64,000 bases of DNA. It comes from Melampsora larici-populina 98AG31. Taxonomy: Eukaryota > Basidiomycota > Pucciniomycetes > Pucciniales > Melampsoraceae. The DNA lies in assembly GCF_000204055.1 (NCBI RefSeq), contig NW_006768772.1, positions 1,512,287 to 1,576,286 of the forward strand, in the 5' to 3' direction. The position numbers and the translations under genes are program-made. Below the pieces are notes generated by a model. It saw only the letters and a list, made by a program, of their open reading frames with translations. It was not told the DNA's origin and did not search any database. Shown here piece after piece: positions 21,029-32,694 of this stretch. How positions within the stretch are numbered: position 1 is the first letter of the stretch; the number at the start of each line of letters is the position of its first letter.

Positions 21029-21093
21029 CACCGTGTCTGTGTAGGCTTTGCTAGTCGACGAGCGCATCCCAACTCCCTTTGAGGCAGAAAGGG
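21029..21093. mobile_element. Truncated half of a CAC-terminated MITE
   Basis: Starting at CACCGTGTCTGTGTAGGC, about 65 bp match, in inverse orientation and with few changes, the right half of the complete 111-bp element at 26229-26339. The match stops abruptly after 'ggcagaaaggg'. There is no second terminus, so this is a broken copy. Confidence 0.65.
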
Positions 21094-22023
21094 TATTAGA
21101 ATATCAGTGTATATATCAAATCAAAGCAAATTATTATCAAATTAAATTACATTACAAACAATTCAAGTCTGTAGTAGGGGGTCTGGGGAGAGGCTGCGCG
21201 TTACAATTGAATCAATCAAGTGGCATAACAATTACAAAATACAATTATAAAATGGTTACTACTACAGCACAATTTTTTCCTTTTCTTTCTTTTCTTTTCT
21301 TATATGGGGGTGTTGGAATGTTGAGGGTGGTGGATACTTTGGATTATACAAACAAGACAATTAGGTGATTACTGAAGCGGGAAGTTTTATGTTGCATGTT
21401 GAAGAATTTAGTGTTAGAAGCTGAACACGGAGTGCGCATTTGATTAGGCGGACCAACTTTGAAATTTAGTTTTGACTTACATTTATTGAATACTTGGACA
21501 TGAATATTTCTTGCGAATTAGTTGAGTTACAGTCGGGACAGAATCCGATGTGTGTGAATTTTTTTAGTCAAGGCCTAGATTAGAGGTTACTTGGGATTTT
21601 TTAGATATATTAGTGAATTACGGGAATAAGAAATTGCTATCAAAGTATTTTATACGTTGCGGTTACGATTTTATAGAGAAGTTAGAAGTTTTGTCATATG
21701 ATCAGGATGTGGAGAGTTTTTTTTTACAAAAGTTAGAAATAAGTAAAATAGAAGTTACTGTGGAAGTTTTCATTTAAGTTGGGGGAGGTGGCTCTAGAAA
21801 ATAAGAAATGCAAAAGGGGCACACTCAAGTTGTTCCAATTAAAACTGGTTCTTTTTTATTATGCACTATTTTTTCTAAAACAAGTTTTTTTCTGCTACAA
21901 CTGTTATTCATAAGATTTTTTTGGTTTTAATGATTTGACGGGAAAAAGAACAACAAGGGGCTAATAATGTGCTAGAAGTACAGATAAGAATAGAAATTTT
22001 TTAGAAAACAACATAAGATGATT

Positions 22024-23060
22024 TCAATCTTGGTTGAAGGCACGTTTTTTGCCTTTGTCGGAGGAGTTAGAAGGAGTAGTAGTAGAAGAAGGAAGGAAAT
22101 GTTCGGCTACAAGTCTTTTAAAATTTCTAACAACATTCACACGAGCAGAACTTTCAGCATCAGAGTAAGGGTCATGTTCAGCCCAATGAGCATACAAAGC
22201 ATCCATCATTGATTTAGTGAGACGGATAGTAGAATCAAAATTAGGAACTTTGGGTTTAGCAGTACCAACTCTTCTTAATTCTTCAACCTCATCCACCTTT
22301 TCAACAAACCAACTAGTATCAGAGTCTTTACCAAATCTTTTAACAAAAGCTGCTATAACATCATCTAAAGACATATTAATAACAGGATCATTAACAACAG
22401 GGGTCTCTACAGTAGCAGGCTTAGTAGGTTGGTTAGGAACTGGTTGGTCAGGGGGATTGTCCGGAGTCGGGGTGTCTAAGATCTCGATGGCGGGGACAGA
22501 GGCTTCGCGGGTGGTGCGTGGCGGGTTGTTAGGGGTTTTAGGAGTCTTAGGTGGAGGGGGTGGAGCTCGAGGTTTGGAAGTTGAGGCTGGTTTGGGTGGC
22601 GGAACATTAGGTTGGATGGGAGTGTTACCTCGGTTGTTCCAAATGAACAGGTCCTGGTGCCACTTCTCTTGTAACTTGATGTTACGAGGCTTGTCAGGTT
22701 TGGAATCCCAAGACCCAACTCGAATGCGACGAGCCTTATCGGTTTCGTTTGGGCAACCCGGTATGTAAGGGTTACCTTCGACGACATTAACAAGAATGTT
22801 GCCGTTGGCGTTGGTTGGTGGCGGAGTAGGCCAGTCTAAGACAAATGAAAAAAAAACAATATAAACGACACATCTAATGATGAAACTAAGAGGATAGATG
22901 AATGTTACGTACCACAACAGACCTGGCGACGAGCGCACTGATCACAGGAGTCGTGAAGTGGGCGGATCGAGGATTCAAATACGATCCAAGTGCACTCACG
23001 ACCAGCTTTGAAGCAAGTAGAGAATTTGGCTGGGTGAGGTGCTGGGTTCAAGTTGATCAT
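22024..23060 (-). CDS. Protein with N-terminal Cys cluster and proline-rich middle, unknown function
   Basis: Two exons join in phase: 23060-22913 (148 nt) and 22835-22024, separated by a 77-nt GT-AG intron, giving about 319 residues. The N-terminus has a Cys/Arg pattern (STCFKAGRECTW, then DSCDQCARRQVCCG) that may bind zinc, reminiscent of small Cys clusters in fungal mobile-element proteins but not a classic Zn2Cys6. The middle is proline-rich (PRAPPPPPKTPKTPNNPP). The C-terminal part (MDALYAHWAEHDPYSDAE, then RVNVVRNFKRLVAEHF) looks helical, and the tail is basic. It runs antisense to the candidate LTR immediately to its right. I do not recognise the family. Confidence 0.6.
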
Positions 23061-23925
23061 CTTGACTAAGAGAAGCAAGAAAGGAAGGAAATGTACAGTA
23101 AAAAAAAAGGGAACATCGTTAATATTGGGACTATATCGGTGGGTAAAGATGAGAGACAAACTTGTTGGAGTCTTTATGAAAAGATGGGTAACTCAAAGTT
23201 GGATCGAGAGGTTGGTATAGAAGTTGGAGGCTAGAAGAGGAGCGAAAGATAAGTGTAACACGCATTAAATGGCAAACATCAGCATCTAAGAGAAAGAGGC
23301 CGATCATCGATAGGATTAAGATGAGGGCTATAACGCACTATTTTAAATGAGTCAAACGAGACTGGAAAGATGAATGTGCTCTGATCACTGAATTTTGATT
23401 TGGGACAAATTCGAAGTTGGGGGAGGATGTGGTGATCAGAACACACCATCACCCTCACCTTTATATACACGAAGAAGGGTTCGAGAAGCTCAAAGTCTTA
23501 CTCACTGAGAGCAGATTTCAAGCTCGAGTCAAGTTGATAGTCAACAAAGGGAGCCAAAACTTAATCATGTGTTTTTCATTTTTAGGAGATATCATATCTA
23601 GTAAAGTTAGACAAGATAACAAAGTAACTCATTTAGTTAAACAAAGCATGATAATGAGCTATAACACGGAACAAAGATTTGGGTTGAAGTAATAGATAAG
23701 ATAGCAAGTTTAGAGAAGAGGAATTGAACAGAATCGAGTCCGAGAAGAGGTAATAGAAAGGTCACTTTCAGGCTCAAAGTTCCAACTAGATTAAAATTGC
23801 ATCTCGAGATCAAAATTGAGTAGAACAGGTTGAAGGTAGAGGATCGAGTTTTAGGGAACATACGGAATAAACAGTTGAAAGTATCAAAAGAAGTCTCAAA
23901 ATCGAAAAGGGTTGTGATAGCCTAA

Positions 23926-24740
23926 CACTACACAAAATGTAATCTTCACCGGGCGGTAAAGAAAACTACTGCCATAGAAAAATCCTGAGGCAACAGGAAG
24001 AGAGCTAAAAATCTGAAAAAATATGGACCTTTTTCCTAGATGTTGGGGCATCATGATGAGTATTTTTTGTATTTTACAGACAGATAATGTTCGATGTACT
24101 AACAATAAAGGCTGAGAATCATCAAAAACCCACGTGTAACAATACCTGAAATTTGGCCCATGATTTTGAAGACAGGATTTTGAAATCTTCAAACATCAAT
24201 AGCTTTTGCATTTCCAAATCAAATCACTCGATTTTTCGTTCATCAAAAAGGTGGGTCTTTCCTCTACATTTACCATTGAGGCATCACATCTGTAGCCGGT
24301 CTGCAAAAGATCCTACAGCGCTATTTATTCAGAACTGTTTGAACATATGTAGAGTGTTTACATGACTAGATAACACCTTACTACCTTTATGAAGTTTAAA
24401 GGAGAATGGTTCAGCTTTTGAATGAACCAAAAATGGAGTCATTTGGAGCAGAATTGCAAAAGTTATTGAAGTTTTTAGACCACAAAATATTGTCTTCATA
24501 ATCATGACCCAAATTTCAGGTATTGTTACAGGTGGGTTGTTGATGATCTTTAGCCTTTATTGTTAGTACATTAACCAATATCTGTGTGTAAAATACAAAA
24601 AAATACTCATCATGACGCCCCAAAATCTAGGAACAAGGTGCATATTGTTTCAGATTTTTAGCTCTCTTCCTGTTGCGTCAGGATTTTTCTATGTCAGTAG
24701 TTTTCTTTACCACCCGGTAAAGATTACATTTTGTGTAGTG
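23926..24740. mobile_element. 815-bp CACTA-type foldback element, TAA TSD
   Basis: The arms are unusually long: about 230 bp at each end are inverse copies with scattered changes, starting CACTACACAAAATGTAATCT. The flanks are an exact 3-bp duplication TAA (23923-23925, 24741-24743). CACTA ends with a 3-bp TSD define the CACTA/EnSpm superfamily. There is no transposase; the central 350 bp are non-coding. It sits within the candidate LTR. Confidence 0.8.
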
Positions 24741-25243
24741 TAAAATGCGAGATACAGTATTGATGAGAGAGTTGAAAGAGGTAGTTAGAAAGAGGCTGAA
24801 ATCGAATGGGTTGTAGTCACATAGCTGAAGAGACTCAGACAGGACTCACATGTTCATATAGTAATCAAGTATCAAAGTCAAATTGAAAGATAAAGGAATC
24901 TCGACTTTTAGATCCAAAGATAAGCTAGATTGAGATTGGAATTTGAGATCAAAAGTGGAATGAGTAGGTGAAGATGGTATTGAAAGGAGGGATCGGGTTT
25001 TGGGGTACAGACACTATAACGAAGTAGTTGAAGATGTGAATCTGAGCTGGAGATCGAAGAGAAGATAGACATCAGTCGTAGAAGATGATCGATACAAGGA
25101 AGCAAGTAAGAGAAGGAAATGAAAAAAAACACTTACATATTGAGTAAATGATAAATCGGCTTTGAGAACGATCGGTCGGAGGAAACACGTTGGGGTTGAG
25201 TCTTAGGGGACACGTCATGAGCTGAAAGGGCGTGAGTGAAAGG

Positions 25244-25251
25244 TATAAATA
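25244..25251 (+). promoter_or_regulatory. TATA box in the candidate LTR
   Basis: The motif tataaata in 'aggtataaataggg' lies about 460 bp before the putative LTR end. It would place the start of transcription near 25270 if the LTR call is right. Orientation agrees with the polypurine tract at 23414-23427. Confidence 0.4.
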
Positions 25252-26228
25252 GGGGACTGTTCAAAGGGAAAGGAAGGGGGAGCAAAAAAATTTTGTATCC
25301 AATTTTTGTGTACGAGTTTGATTGTGTGTGTCTTAATCGAGTTAAATTCGATAAAAGTGTACTGTTCCGTGTTGATCAAAGAGAATTAGATCTATTGTGT
25401 GTTCGAGTTAGTAATTCAGCGTAAAAGTAGAAAGAGTGTTGTCAGTTTCTTTAAAAAGTGAATTCGAATATTGTGTTAGTAAAAGGCAAGAGTGACTTAC
25501 ATTATTGCAGCGTAAAATAGCTAAAGATTCGAGTTGTTGAGCTTTTGTTTGTTTTGAAGTTCTGTGGATGCTGAGCTTGGTTATAATCTAGTCGTCAGCT
25601 CGTAAAAAGTCGAAGTGTTAAAGATCAATTCAATAACCCGCCTCTTGATCCAAGTCGAGGCCGGGTCGAGTCAGAGTCAGCAATTCATTCCAGACCTGTA
25701 CCGGGGTGTTACACCCTTGTGGAAATCAACACTCAACTCGAGTTTACATATCTCTGTACTACAAACTTGTGTAGAGTCGTGTGTAATACTGTTAGACTCC
25801 GCCAAACGCTGCGCATCCAACTGCGTGGTGTAAATTAGGTTTCGGAAAACCTTAAAAAGACGAGAAGTGAAAAGTAGAGAAGCCTCATCTCAAATTTCAA
25901 AATCATTTTTGAAGGACGAGGGCAGCTTCGCAGCACCTGTAGTTTCATCCGCTCTCACGAGTGGTGATTCTTACCCTCTCCGGCTCAGCCTACGCTACAC
26001 TGCGTAGGAGTTCTACAACGGTGGCCCTAATAATAAGACAGGCATCAGACGGAGCCAGTACTTATAGATACAACTCAACTTACGCCTTTTCATCGGTTGT
26101 CAAGAACCAGGCAACTGGAATGCCGCTGCCGGTGACAGGGTGGCGTAATACAATAGTGAGTAGGGTGAAGCTTGGAAGCGGCCAGTCGGGGACACTGGAA
26201 CAGACGCTGTGGGTTGAATCAAAGCATA

Positions 26229-26339
26229 CACCGTGTCCGGGTAGTGTTCGCTTGTCGACGAGCGCGCACGACTTCCCTTTCTGCCTCAAAGGGAGTTGGT
26301 GTGCGCTCGTCGACTAGCAAAGCCTACACAGACACAGTG
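26229..26339. mobile_element. Complete 111-bp MITE, CACCGTGTC...GACACAGTG, ATA TSD
   Basis: Inverted termini of about 37 bp (left CACCGTGTCCGGGTAGTGTT, right the inverse with several changes) lead into an identical inner box GTCGACGAGCGC on both sides. An exact ATA duplication flanks the element (26226-26228, 26340-26342). The copy at 21029 is a broken half. The outer ten bases match the 4423-4723 element. Confidence 0.75.
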
Positions 26340-26349
26340 ATAACACATC

Positions 26350-27453
26350 ATCACCGTGGCGGCGGATTTTTTCACGTTGCCAAGGAGATAGGAAGGCAAG
26401 GGATACCCGTTCATTAGTTGTGTTGGTGAAATTATTAACAAACCAGCCTCGTTTGCGAAGTCGTTCACACCAAAGATTGACAGACGTTAAGACGTTGGAG
26501 CTCAAAAACTTGGTCTTGACTTCGAGGCAGCGGATAGCGTTGTTGACACGGTTGCGATCTATGTTGAGCGCCTCAGGGACGATGCCGAGTGCTTGGTTCT
26601 CGTCCTGGAGTAACAATCAGTGTCAATCATGTAAGGTAAGGTACAAATGGCCACCTACTGGGAAAAGGTCCGGACATGATAGCAGTCTGGTGATAGATTG
26701 CCATGTGAGGCCGGAGATTACGCGCTCGTTAAGCCAAGTGGATACGACATTGGGAAGTCGCATGTTGCGCATGTCCTCCAAGGAATAGGGGTTGTGACGC
26801 TTGTGCTCCCAAAACCACTTGAACCCCAAATCACCGGTGATGGTCTTCCTTAATATTATGTAAAATTTTGCTGGGCATTGAACACGTACAGAGCCTCCAG
26901 AACGTCAAGTGGCAAGGGTAAGAGTGGGCTTGACACGGGTGGAAGGTTTGCCATAACAGTTGCAAAGCTAGCTTTTGGTCCACTCGTGGCGGCGGATAGG
27001 GCCGCGGCGTTGGTGGGAAAGGTTGGTCTCAAAGGCAAGTTGATCAGTCGACTTCTTAGCCTGCCCGTTAAATCATTTGCCTTGATAAATCGATATTGAG
27101 GATGAGGTCATAGCAAAAATAACATCTTTCTTGATTCCAGCCTCGCGGGGCAGGCTAAGTCGTACAACCTCAGTATTGAAATGGGGTGGCTGACGAGAAG
27201 CATCACGAACGAAGCGATTAGAGATAGGATTAAAGTCAAATCCGGCTGGTGGAGGAGCCAGATGGACAAGGGGGAACGGTAGCCAATCATGGATATTGGC
27301 GGGAAAGTGGAAAGCGTCGGCGCTGGTGATTAAGGGGGAACGTGGCACTTCTGCTTCATCGTCTTCGACAACGGTGTACAGTCCAGGCCAAGACTTTGGC
27401 GTCTTGCCAGGCTTGTTTGGCCTCATTGCGGAGAAATCTTCAGTGAAAACCAA
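26350..27453 (-). pseudogene. Broken minus-strand gene, possibly transposase-derived
   Basis: Successive minus-strand segments look like one decayed coding region. 27453-27073 (proline-rich start, FPANIHDWLPFPLVHLAPPP, then LSLPREAG); 27038-26856 (ASFATVMANLPPVSS); 26829-26623 (RLPNVVSTWLNERVISGLTW, then SITRLLSCPDLFPVGGH); 26616-26350 (QDENQALGIVPEALNIDRNR, then LSSNVLTSVNLWCERLRKRG). The frame changes between the first three; between the last two an intron is possible. The basic, Trp-containing C-terminal part suggests a DNA-related protein but I cannot name the family. Its 3' end reaches the 111-bp MITE. Confidence 0.45.
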
Positions 27454-29154
27454 GAGCGTAGTGGAACTTGCGAAAAACTACTAAGTCTACAGCGCTGATG
27501 GTGCTAACGAGGACATCAAGGTCATCCTCGAAGCTCCCTCACAGGATCAGTGGTCAAAGCTCGACGGTTTGTGCTGTCCTTTGCGTCCAATCACCCCTCT
27601 TATACAAAACCCTTGAACTGGAATGTCCAATCTGGAGATCATGCTGCCGGATCAAGCGCAATCTGACCATTCTCCTTAGCACGGTGACGGAAATACGTGC
27701 TGAGCCGTCGGCCGCTCTGGACAAACCAAAAGGTCATCTATTGAGTGCACGTTCATGAGCGCTTCCGGTATCCTCAGCATCTCCTTCCTCAACGTGTAGC
27801 AAAGCGCCGCAGGGTTCAACCAGAGTCGGCCAAAACCCGTGCGCAATGTCCACGGATCAGCGGATCCCAATCATCCCAATTTTTACGACGCGATCATTCA
27901 AATCAAATTCCCATTTTGTCGTCTACGTCACAATTTGAAAGAACAAGATTTGAAACGCCACGATCAAACGAAAACAGGTGTGTTTTGCTGTCCGCTCAGA
28001 CAGACCAAAAGTGTAAGTTCTCAAAAACCTTCTGGTGGAATAAATTCAGGCTGTTAGCAAGAAGCATGAAACCACAGACTGGTTATTTTGTAATTACAAC
28101 CACAAAAAACAAATTCATTAGTCTTGTAAAATTTGAAAAAAACAAGACTTATGAAATGTGTACTGCTGAGGATAATTTTAGATAGCCCTCATACAGACAA
28201 CCTCAAAATTATCTTGTTTTGTTTTGTAAATTAATTTTGCAAGCTGTGGAAGAATTTTTGAAAAATACCTGATTAAGTGGTTCTTGCTGTCACCAACCGG
28301 CTTGGGTGAAGATTTTCACATTCTTTTCTTGAAAAACTGGGGAAAATTTTAATGATAAATTAATATATATATATAAAACTATTTTGTAAAACAAGATGGT
28401 CATCAGCAAGCGATCATGACAGCAATCAACAGATTCTTGAGAAACCATTGATTCATAACTTTTTTTGTCTTTAGTGGCCATGTTTGATGCTATCTAATTA
28501 TAATAAATATCAGTCTTGACAACTTTCTTTTATTTTTTACATCATCTTGTTTAAGCGTCTATTTGACAAGAAGTTTAGGCAAAAACTGTTACACAAAGAT
28601 GGTTTTTTAAGGGGTAATTGAATAAATGGAAATTTGGTTGTACTCTTAATCAAACATTCAAACAAAATGGTCAACAAATATTGTATTGAATACTTGTTGA
28701 CTGGTTCAACTGTCTATGAAAATTGAATTTCACTCTTGATGTTCTGAACATCACTCGATGTTCATAACATTTTCCATTACTGGGAGGGTGTCATGTGGGG
28801 TTAAATTAAAAAGTTGATTTAATTTGATGAAGTTCGGTCGGGGGGGGCAAAAAGAGTTTTCGTCTGATAAACAGTCTCAATGCTGTTTTTCAGATCAGTC
28901 GAATATATCGTGATACATATATGATTTATTTTCTTGATGGTGCATTTATCGTTGCTCATGAACAAGACCACCTTTTCAAAATCCATACATGAAAGATTTT
29001 AAAGCAAAAATAAGTTTTTGGCTTTGCTGGTCTCGCGATACATATCCGGTTTTTACAAAGTTTACCGAACGGAACAGGCTCTTGAACAGAAAAAAAAAAC
29101 TCATCAGCATCAAGTTTGTTTAGATCTTCAAGACCGTTTCTTCAAATCTTAATA
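27454..29154. other. No gene recognised
   Basis: Minus-strand ORF 27676-27870 and overlapping plus-strand ORFs 27745-28185 may be further remains of the decayed gene to the left, but show no motif. From 28200 to 29150 the DNA is AT-rich and non-coding. Confidence 0.45.
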
Positions 29155-29313
29155 AGGGTACTCAAAGTAAGTATGTACGTGTACATACTTTTTGCTATAT
29201 ACTTTTTTTGGCGGGGAAGGCGAGGCCAAAAGTATATTTTTTTTCTTTGTCCCCGCCAAAAAAAGTATGTAGCGAAAAGTATGTAGCGCTACATACTTTG
29301 CTTTGAGTACCCT
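29155..29313. mobile_element. 159-bp MITE with AGGGTACTCAAAG termini, TA TSD
   Basis: Inverted termini AGGGTACTCAAAGTAAGTAT and the inverse (with a small difference) are flanked by TA (29153-29154, 29314-29315). The interior is itself a foldback: 'tactttttttggcgggg' is matched by 'ccccgccaaaaaaagta'. It belongs with the 15358-16446 element and the fragment ending at 53778. Confidence 0.78.
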
Positions 29314-29582
29314 TAATATATAACTCAGATTAAAAAAAATCAACTTTAGAATGACGAGACGTCTTTCAGGTTTAGGTAAAGAGTTTTTTTCATTCTTAAG
29401 ATCACGATTTACAAGGTAACGAGATAGAGAATCCAAGAGAGAGATTCTAAGTTGATGAAGAGAAACCAATCAAGAGAGAGAGATAAGTTTAATGATCATG
29501 TAGATGAGTATAAATTACATCATTCTAAGGAATACTTCTTATCTACAATTCTACCATCGTAATCTCAAAGTCAACAAACTAC

Positions 29583-29609
29583 CCTATCCTATCCTATCCT
29601 ATCCTATCC
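29583..29609. repeat. (CCTAT)n microsatellite
   Basis: Five to six perfect copies of CCTAT. A GT dinucleotide run (29624-29639) follows within 15 bp. Confidence 0.9.
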
Positions 29610-30815
29610 GTCACTTGTCAGTTTGTGTGTGTGTGTGTGGGTAGGTTCATTTTACATAATTGAATTACGGATAAATAGGGATAAATTCACCGCCACATTT
29701 AAAGCACATGATCTGATTTTGAATGATTGGAAAGAGAGATTTGGAAAGAAATGGGTATGTAAATATGTAAAACCGTCAGACTTAAAATGAATTGAATCAA
29801 TCGAAATCGAAATCAACTTGACTTTTCGGAGAATTATTACAATTCCATAGTACTAAAGCACAGCATACATACTACTGATTCCTGAATCTAGAATCACAAA
29901 CAGATCAGTTGATTCACATTTCTAGCTCCTCTACATGAAATCTAGTATGGTTGATGATGATGATGTAGCTATTAGGTAAAGAAATGGTCGGGTTTGGTTT
30001 GAATCGATTTGAGGAAAATGTCGTCAGAGTTATAGAAAGTGGTGTTATTTATGTACATATTAGTTCTCTTTTAATTTTTTTATTTAGAAGTTCGTTAAAC
30101 ATTTCATCACGATTTGTGATCTTGTGATTGAGTACAACACATGAGATTGATTGATGGATAGATTGATAGATAGATTGTACATATATGGAATTTGGATGGA
30201 ATTCAAGTTTAGGAGGTGTTTCTTTGTTTAAAGGGTCATGAGAGAACTTGATTTGGTACTAAGTAATTGATGACCAAATTGAAAGTAAATGATGAGAATT
30301 GTGATGAATGATTTCGGAGAAGCCTTTGATGAAGAACTGACCTTGTGATTCGAAATAGATTAGTACTTTAAAGTGACGATCCAATCCTGATTACTACATA
30401 AACCATTAAAATCACATCATCTCTTGAGTCTTGACTATATAAACATTCGATTTCCATTCGGATTGGTTTCATTACCCTTGATTGATTATATCAAATCTAG
30501 ATAGATACTACCTGCTTCATTCTCAATCAACTCAAACATCAATAAATCAAGTCGATCAACTTGAATGATTGCTGCTTGAATCTTAAATTTCATTCAACTT
30601 CTTTCGATAAAAAAAGAAGGAAATCAAACTCACAACACACTCAGTCTCAACAGAGTTATAACAGCCATCAATCCTCCTGATTTGAGTCTTACTTCCAAGC
30701 CAACTGATTGAAAAGCCCTTTAACTCCATTTCGGAATTTCTGACACGTTTGTAAGTTGAATTTGATGGCTACATAAATTATATCATTTTCTCAATTTACA
30801 TACATACATACATAG

Positions 30816-30845
30816 ATTCATTCATTCATTCATTCATTCATTCAT
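30816..30845. repeat. (ATTC)n microsatellite
   Basis: About seven perfect tetranucleotide units, preceded by a short (CATA)n run at 30799-30814. Confidence 0.9.
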
Positions 30846-31117
30846 ATCACCTTTTTACAATCAAAGCAAAAAAGAGCGCTAGATTGATACTATAGCTTTA
30901 AGCGATTTCTTCTATCTATTGCTTAAAGAGCTTTTTTTTGAATGATCAAGTATATAGAGTTTGATTAAGAAGGTGATAAGTAAAAGTGAAATGATAGAAT
31001 TTCATCATACCCCTTTGATCTTGTTACCTAATGCTCTTGACTCAATTCAAAATCTCTTCATCATCTCGTCAATTCAATTCTCAATTTCACTTTTCACTTT
31101 TCTGCTTTCTTTCCCCT

Positions 31118-31159
31118 CCTCTCTCTCTCTCTCTCTCTGTCTCTGTCTCTCTCTCTCTT
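31118..31159. repeat. (CT)n tract with GT interruptions
   Basis: A CT dinucleotide run interrupted by two 'ctgt' units. It lies in the pyrimidine-rich region upstream of the ECL1-type gene and may be part of its promoter or 5' leader. Confidence 0.85.
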
Positions 31160-32291
31160 CTTTTTTCCGTTATCTTGATGATATTGATTTGATTCACATG
31201 GTCAAACAAATTTCATGAAAATTAACTAAAGAAATTGATATATAAGAGAAGTACAAGAGATATGTACAATATCTTTTAAACTACCTAATTTGTATCATCC
31301 CCTCCTTCCCCATTAAACTCCTTCCACTCAATTTCCATCACTTCAACTTGCGCATCAACTCGGCCGTATTTCGGTTGAATGAACTTTATGTAAAGTTGTG
31401 TAGAGGTAGTCCTTTTTTTTTTCTTTTGAAGTTTCACTACCCACCATTCATGTCGATCTTATCTCAATGATGATTGGGGTTTTTTGAATTGAATTGAATT
31501 GAATTGGGATTGGATGACTGTTTTGTTTTGGTATGTAGACTTTTGATGAGATTTTCTTTGCAAAAACCCTGTCGGTTATCAGAAAATCAGAAATCAGAAA
31601 TCAGAAATCCAAAGTTGAATTGATATGAAATCGAAAGAACGTTTTTGGTTTTTAAATTCTAAAAGTGATTTCCTTTAACTCCTGAATGACCATCTCACTT
31701 CATTCAGTCAATCCATCATTCATATCATCTCAATCAATCCTCACTTCTTTTCAATTCATGTTGCGGTGATTTCTGTTTAAACCTTCATTTCTTCATCTCC
31801 GCTTTGATTTCACTTCTCAAGTTAGTTCTTCTCTGAACCCCTAAAAAGTTTGATTCATCATTCATATCACCAATTTGCTTTGGGTGATCGGAGAATTACC
31901 GAAAATCATTTGATTTGCTATAAAACTACCTCGTCACTTCATCAGCTCCTCTCTATCTCGCTCTTTCTCTATCATCATCTCTGCATCTGTTTTCTTTTTA
32001 TAAGGCACAAATCCATATCAATCCTATCAGAAGACATTTCATTAACGATCATCTATCATCATCTATCAAAATCAACTGTGCTTTTTTTTGGTTCTCTTGT
32101 TCCTTTGTCTCACTTATTCTTCTTATCTATCAATCAATCTCAAAACAAAATCTCAACTTAAAAAGAGAGAAACTAATCATAGATAAATTCTTTTCTTAAG
32201 ATCATATTTGAACAATCCAATTTCTTCACACCCTTCAAAACAAAACCTCCGAGTTTCTTCAATTCGTTAAAAACATTCTCAATCTTCTATC

Positions 32292-32652
32292 ATGGACGTA
32301 GAATGGTGCATCATGTGCGATAACAAAATTTATCCAAACGAGTAAGTCAACTCAACTCTCTTTTGCATTAACGCATAGAATATTTACTAATGATCATTTG
32401 ACTTTAATTTTTGATCAATAGTCATTCTGAAACTTATTCAGCATATTGTTCAACTCATTGTTTCTTAACTGCTCATTTAGAAGCATCAGAATCACAAAAC
32501 CAATCAAGATCTCAAACCCAATCCACATCTCAATCACAACCACAATCACAATCATCATCAAGTAAACCAGAATCGAAAAAACAATCCAACCAATATCCAA
32601 GTAGTATCAACCATTATACCATCAAACCAAACTATCCAATCAATTCTACAGG

Positions 32653-32694
<42 letters not shown>

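Larger units (their letters stand above)
23428..25713 (+). mobile_element. Candidate 3' LTR with a nested CACTA-type insertion
   Basis: A purine-rich tract (aagttgggggagga, 23414-23427) is followed directly by TGTGGTGATC, as at the junction of polypurine tract and 3' LTR. Far downstream there is a TATA box (tataaata, 25244-25251) and an end ggggtgttaca at 25713 (TG...CA termini). If correct, the LTR is about 1.5 kb after removing the 815-bp insertion at 23926-24740. The second LTR is not in the window, and no sense-strand pol was seen upstream, so the element would be non-autonomous or rearranged. A second purine tract with the same core lies at 21777-21788. Confidence 0.4.
29314..32291. other. 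Long non-coding region upstream of the ECL1-type gene, rich in simple repeats
   Basis: About 3 kb without a supportable gene. It contains several microsatellites (listed separately) and, closer to the gene, pyrimidine-rich tracts ending at the ATG of 32292. A long 5' untranslated region or distant promoter is plausible. Short ORFs at 30961-31218 and 31850-32161 are low-complexity (Ser/Leu/Ile-rich) and not called. Confidence 0.5.

Noticed and set aside
22217..22768. Plus-strand Gly/Leu-rich ORF of 183 codons
   Set aside because: It is the complement of the proline-rich part of the minus-strand gene; the composition is explained by that.
21029..26339. A 5.3-kb transposon bounded by about 65-bp inverted repeats
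   Set aside because: The right copy is itself a complete 111-bp MITE with its own ATA duplication, and the left copy is a broken half of the same MITE. Two independent copies explain the inverted pair better.
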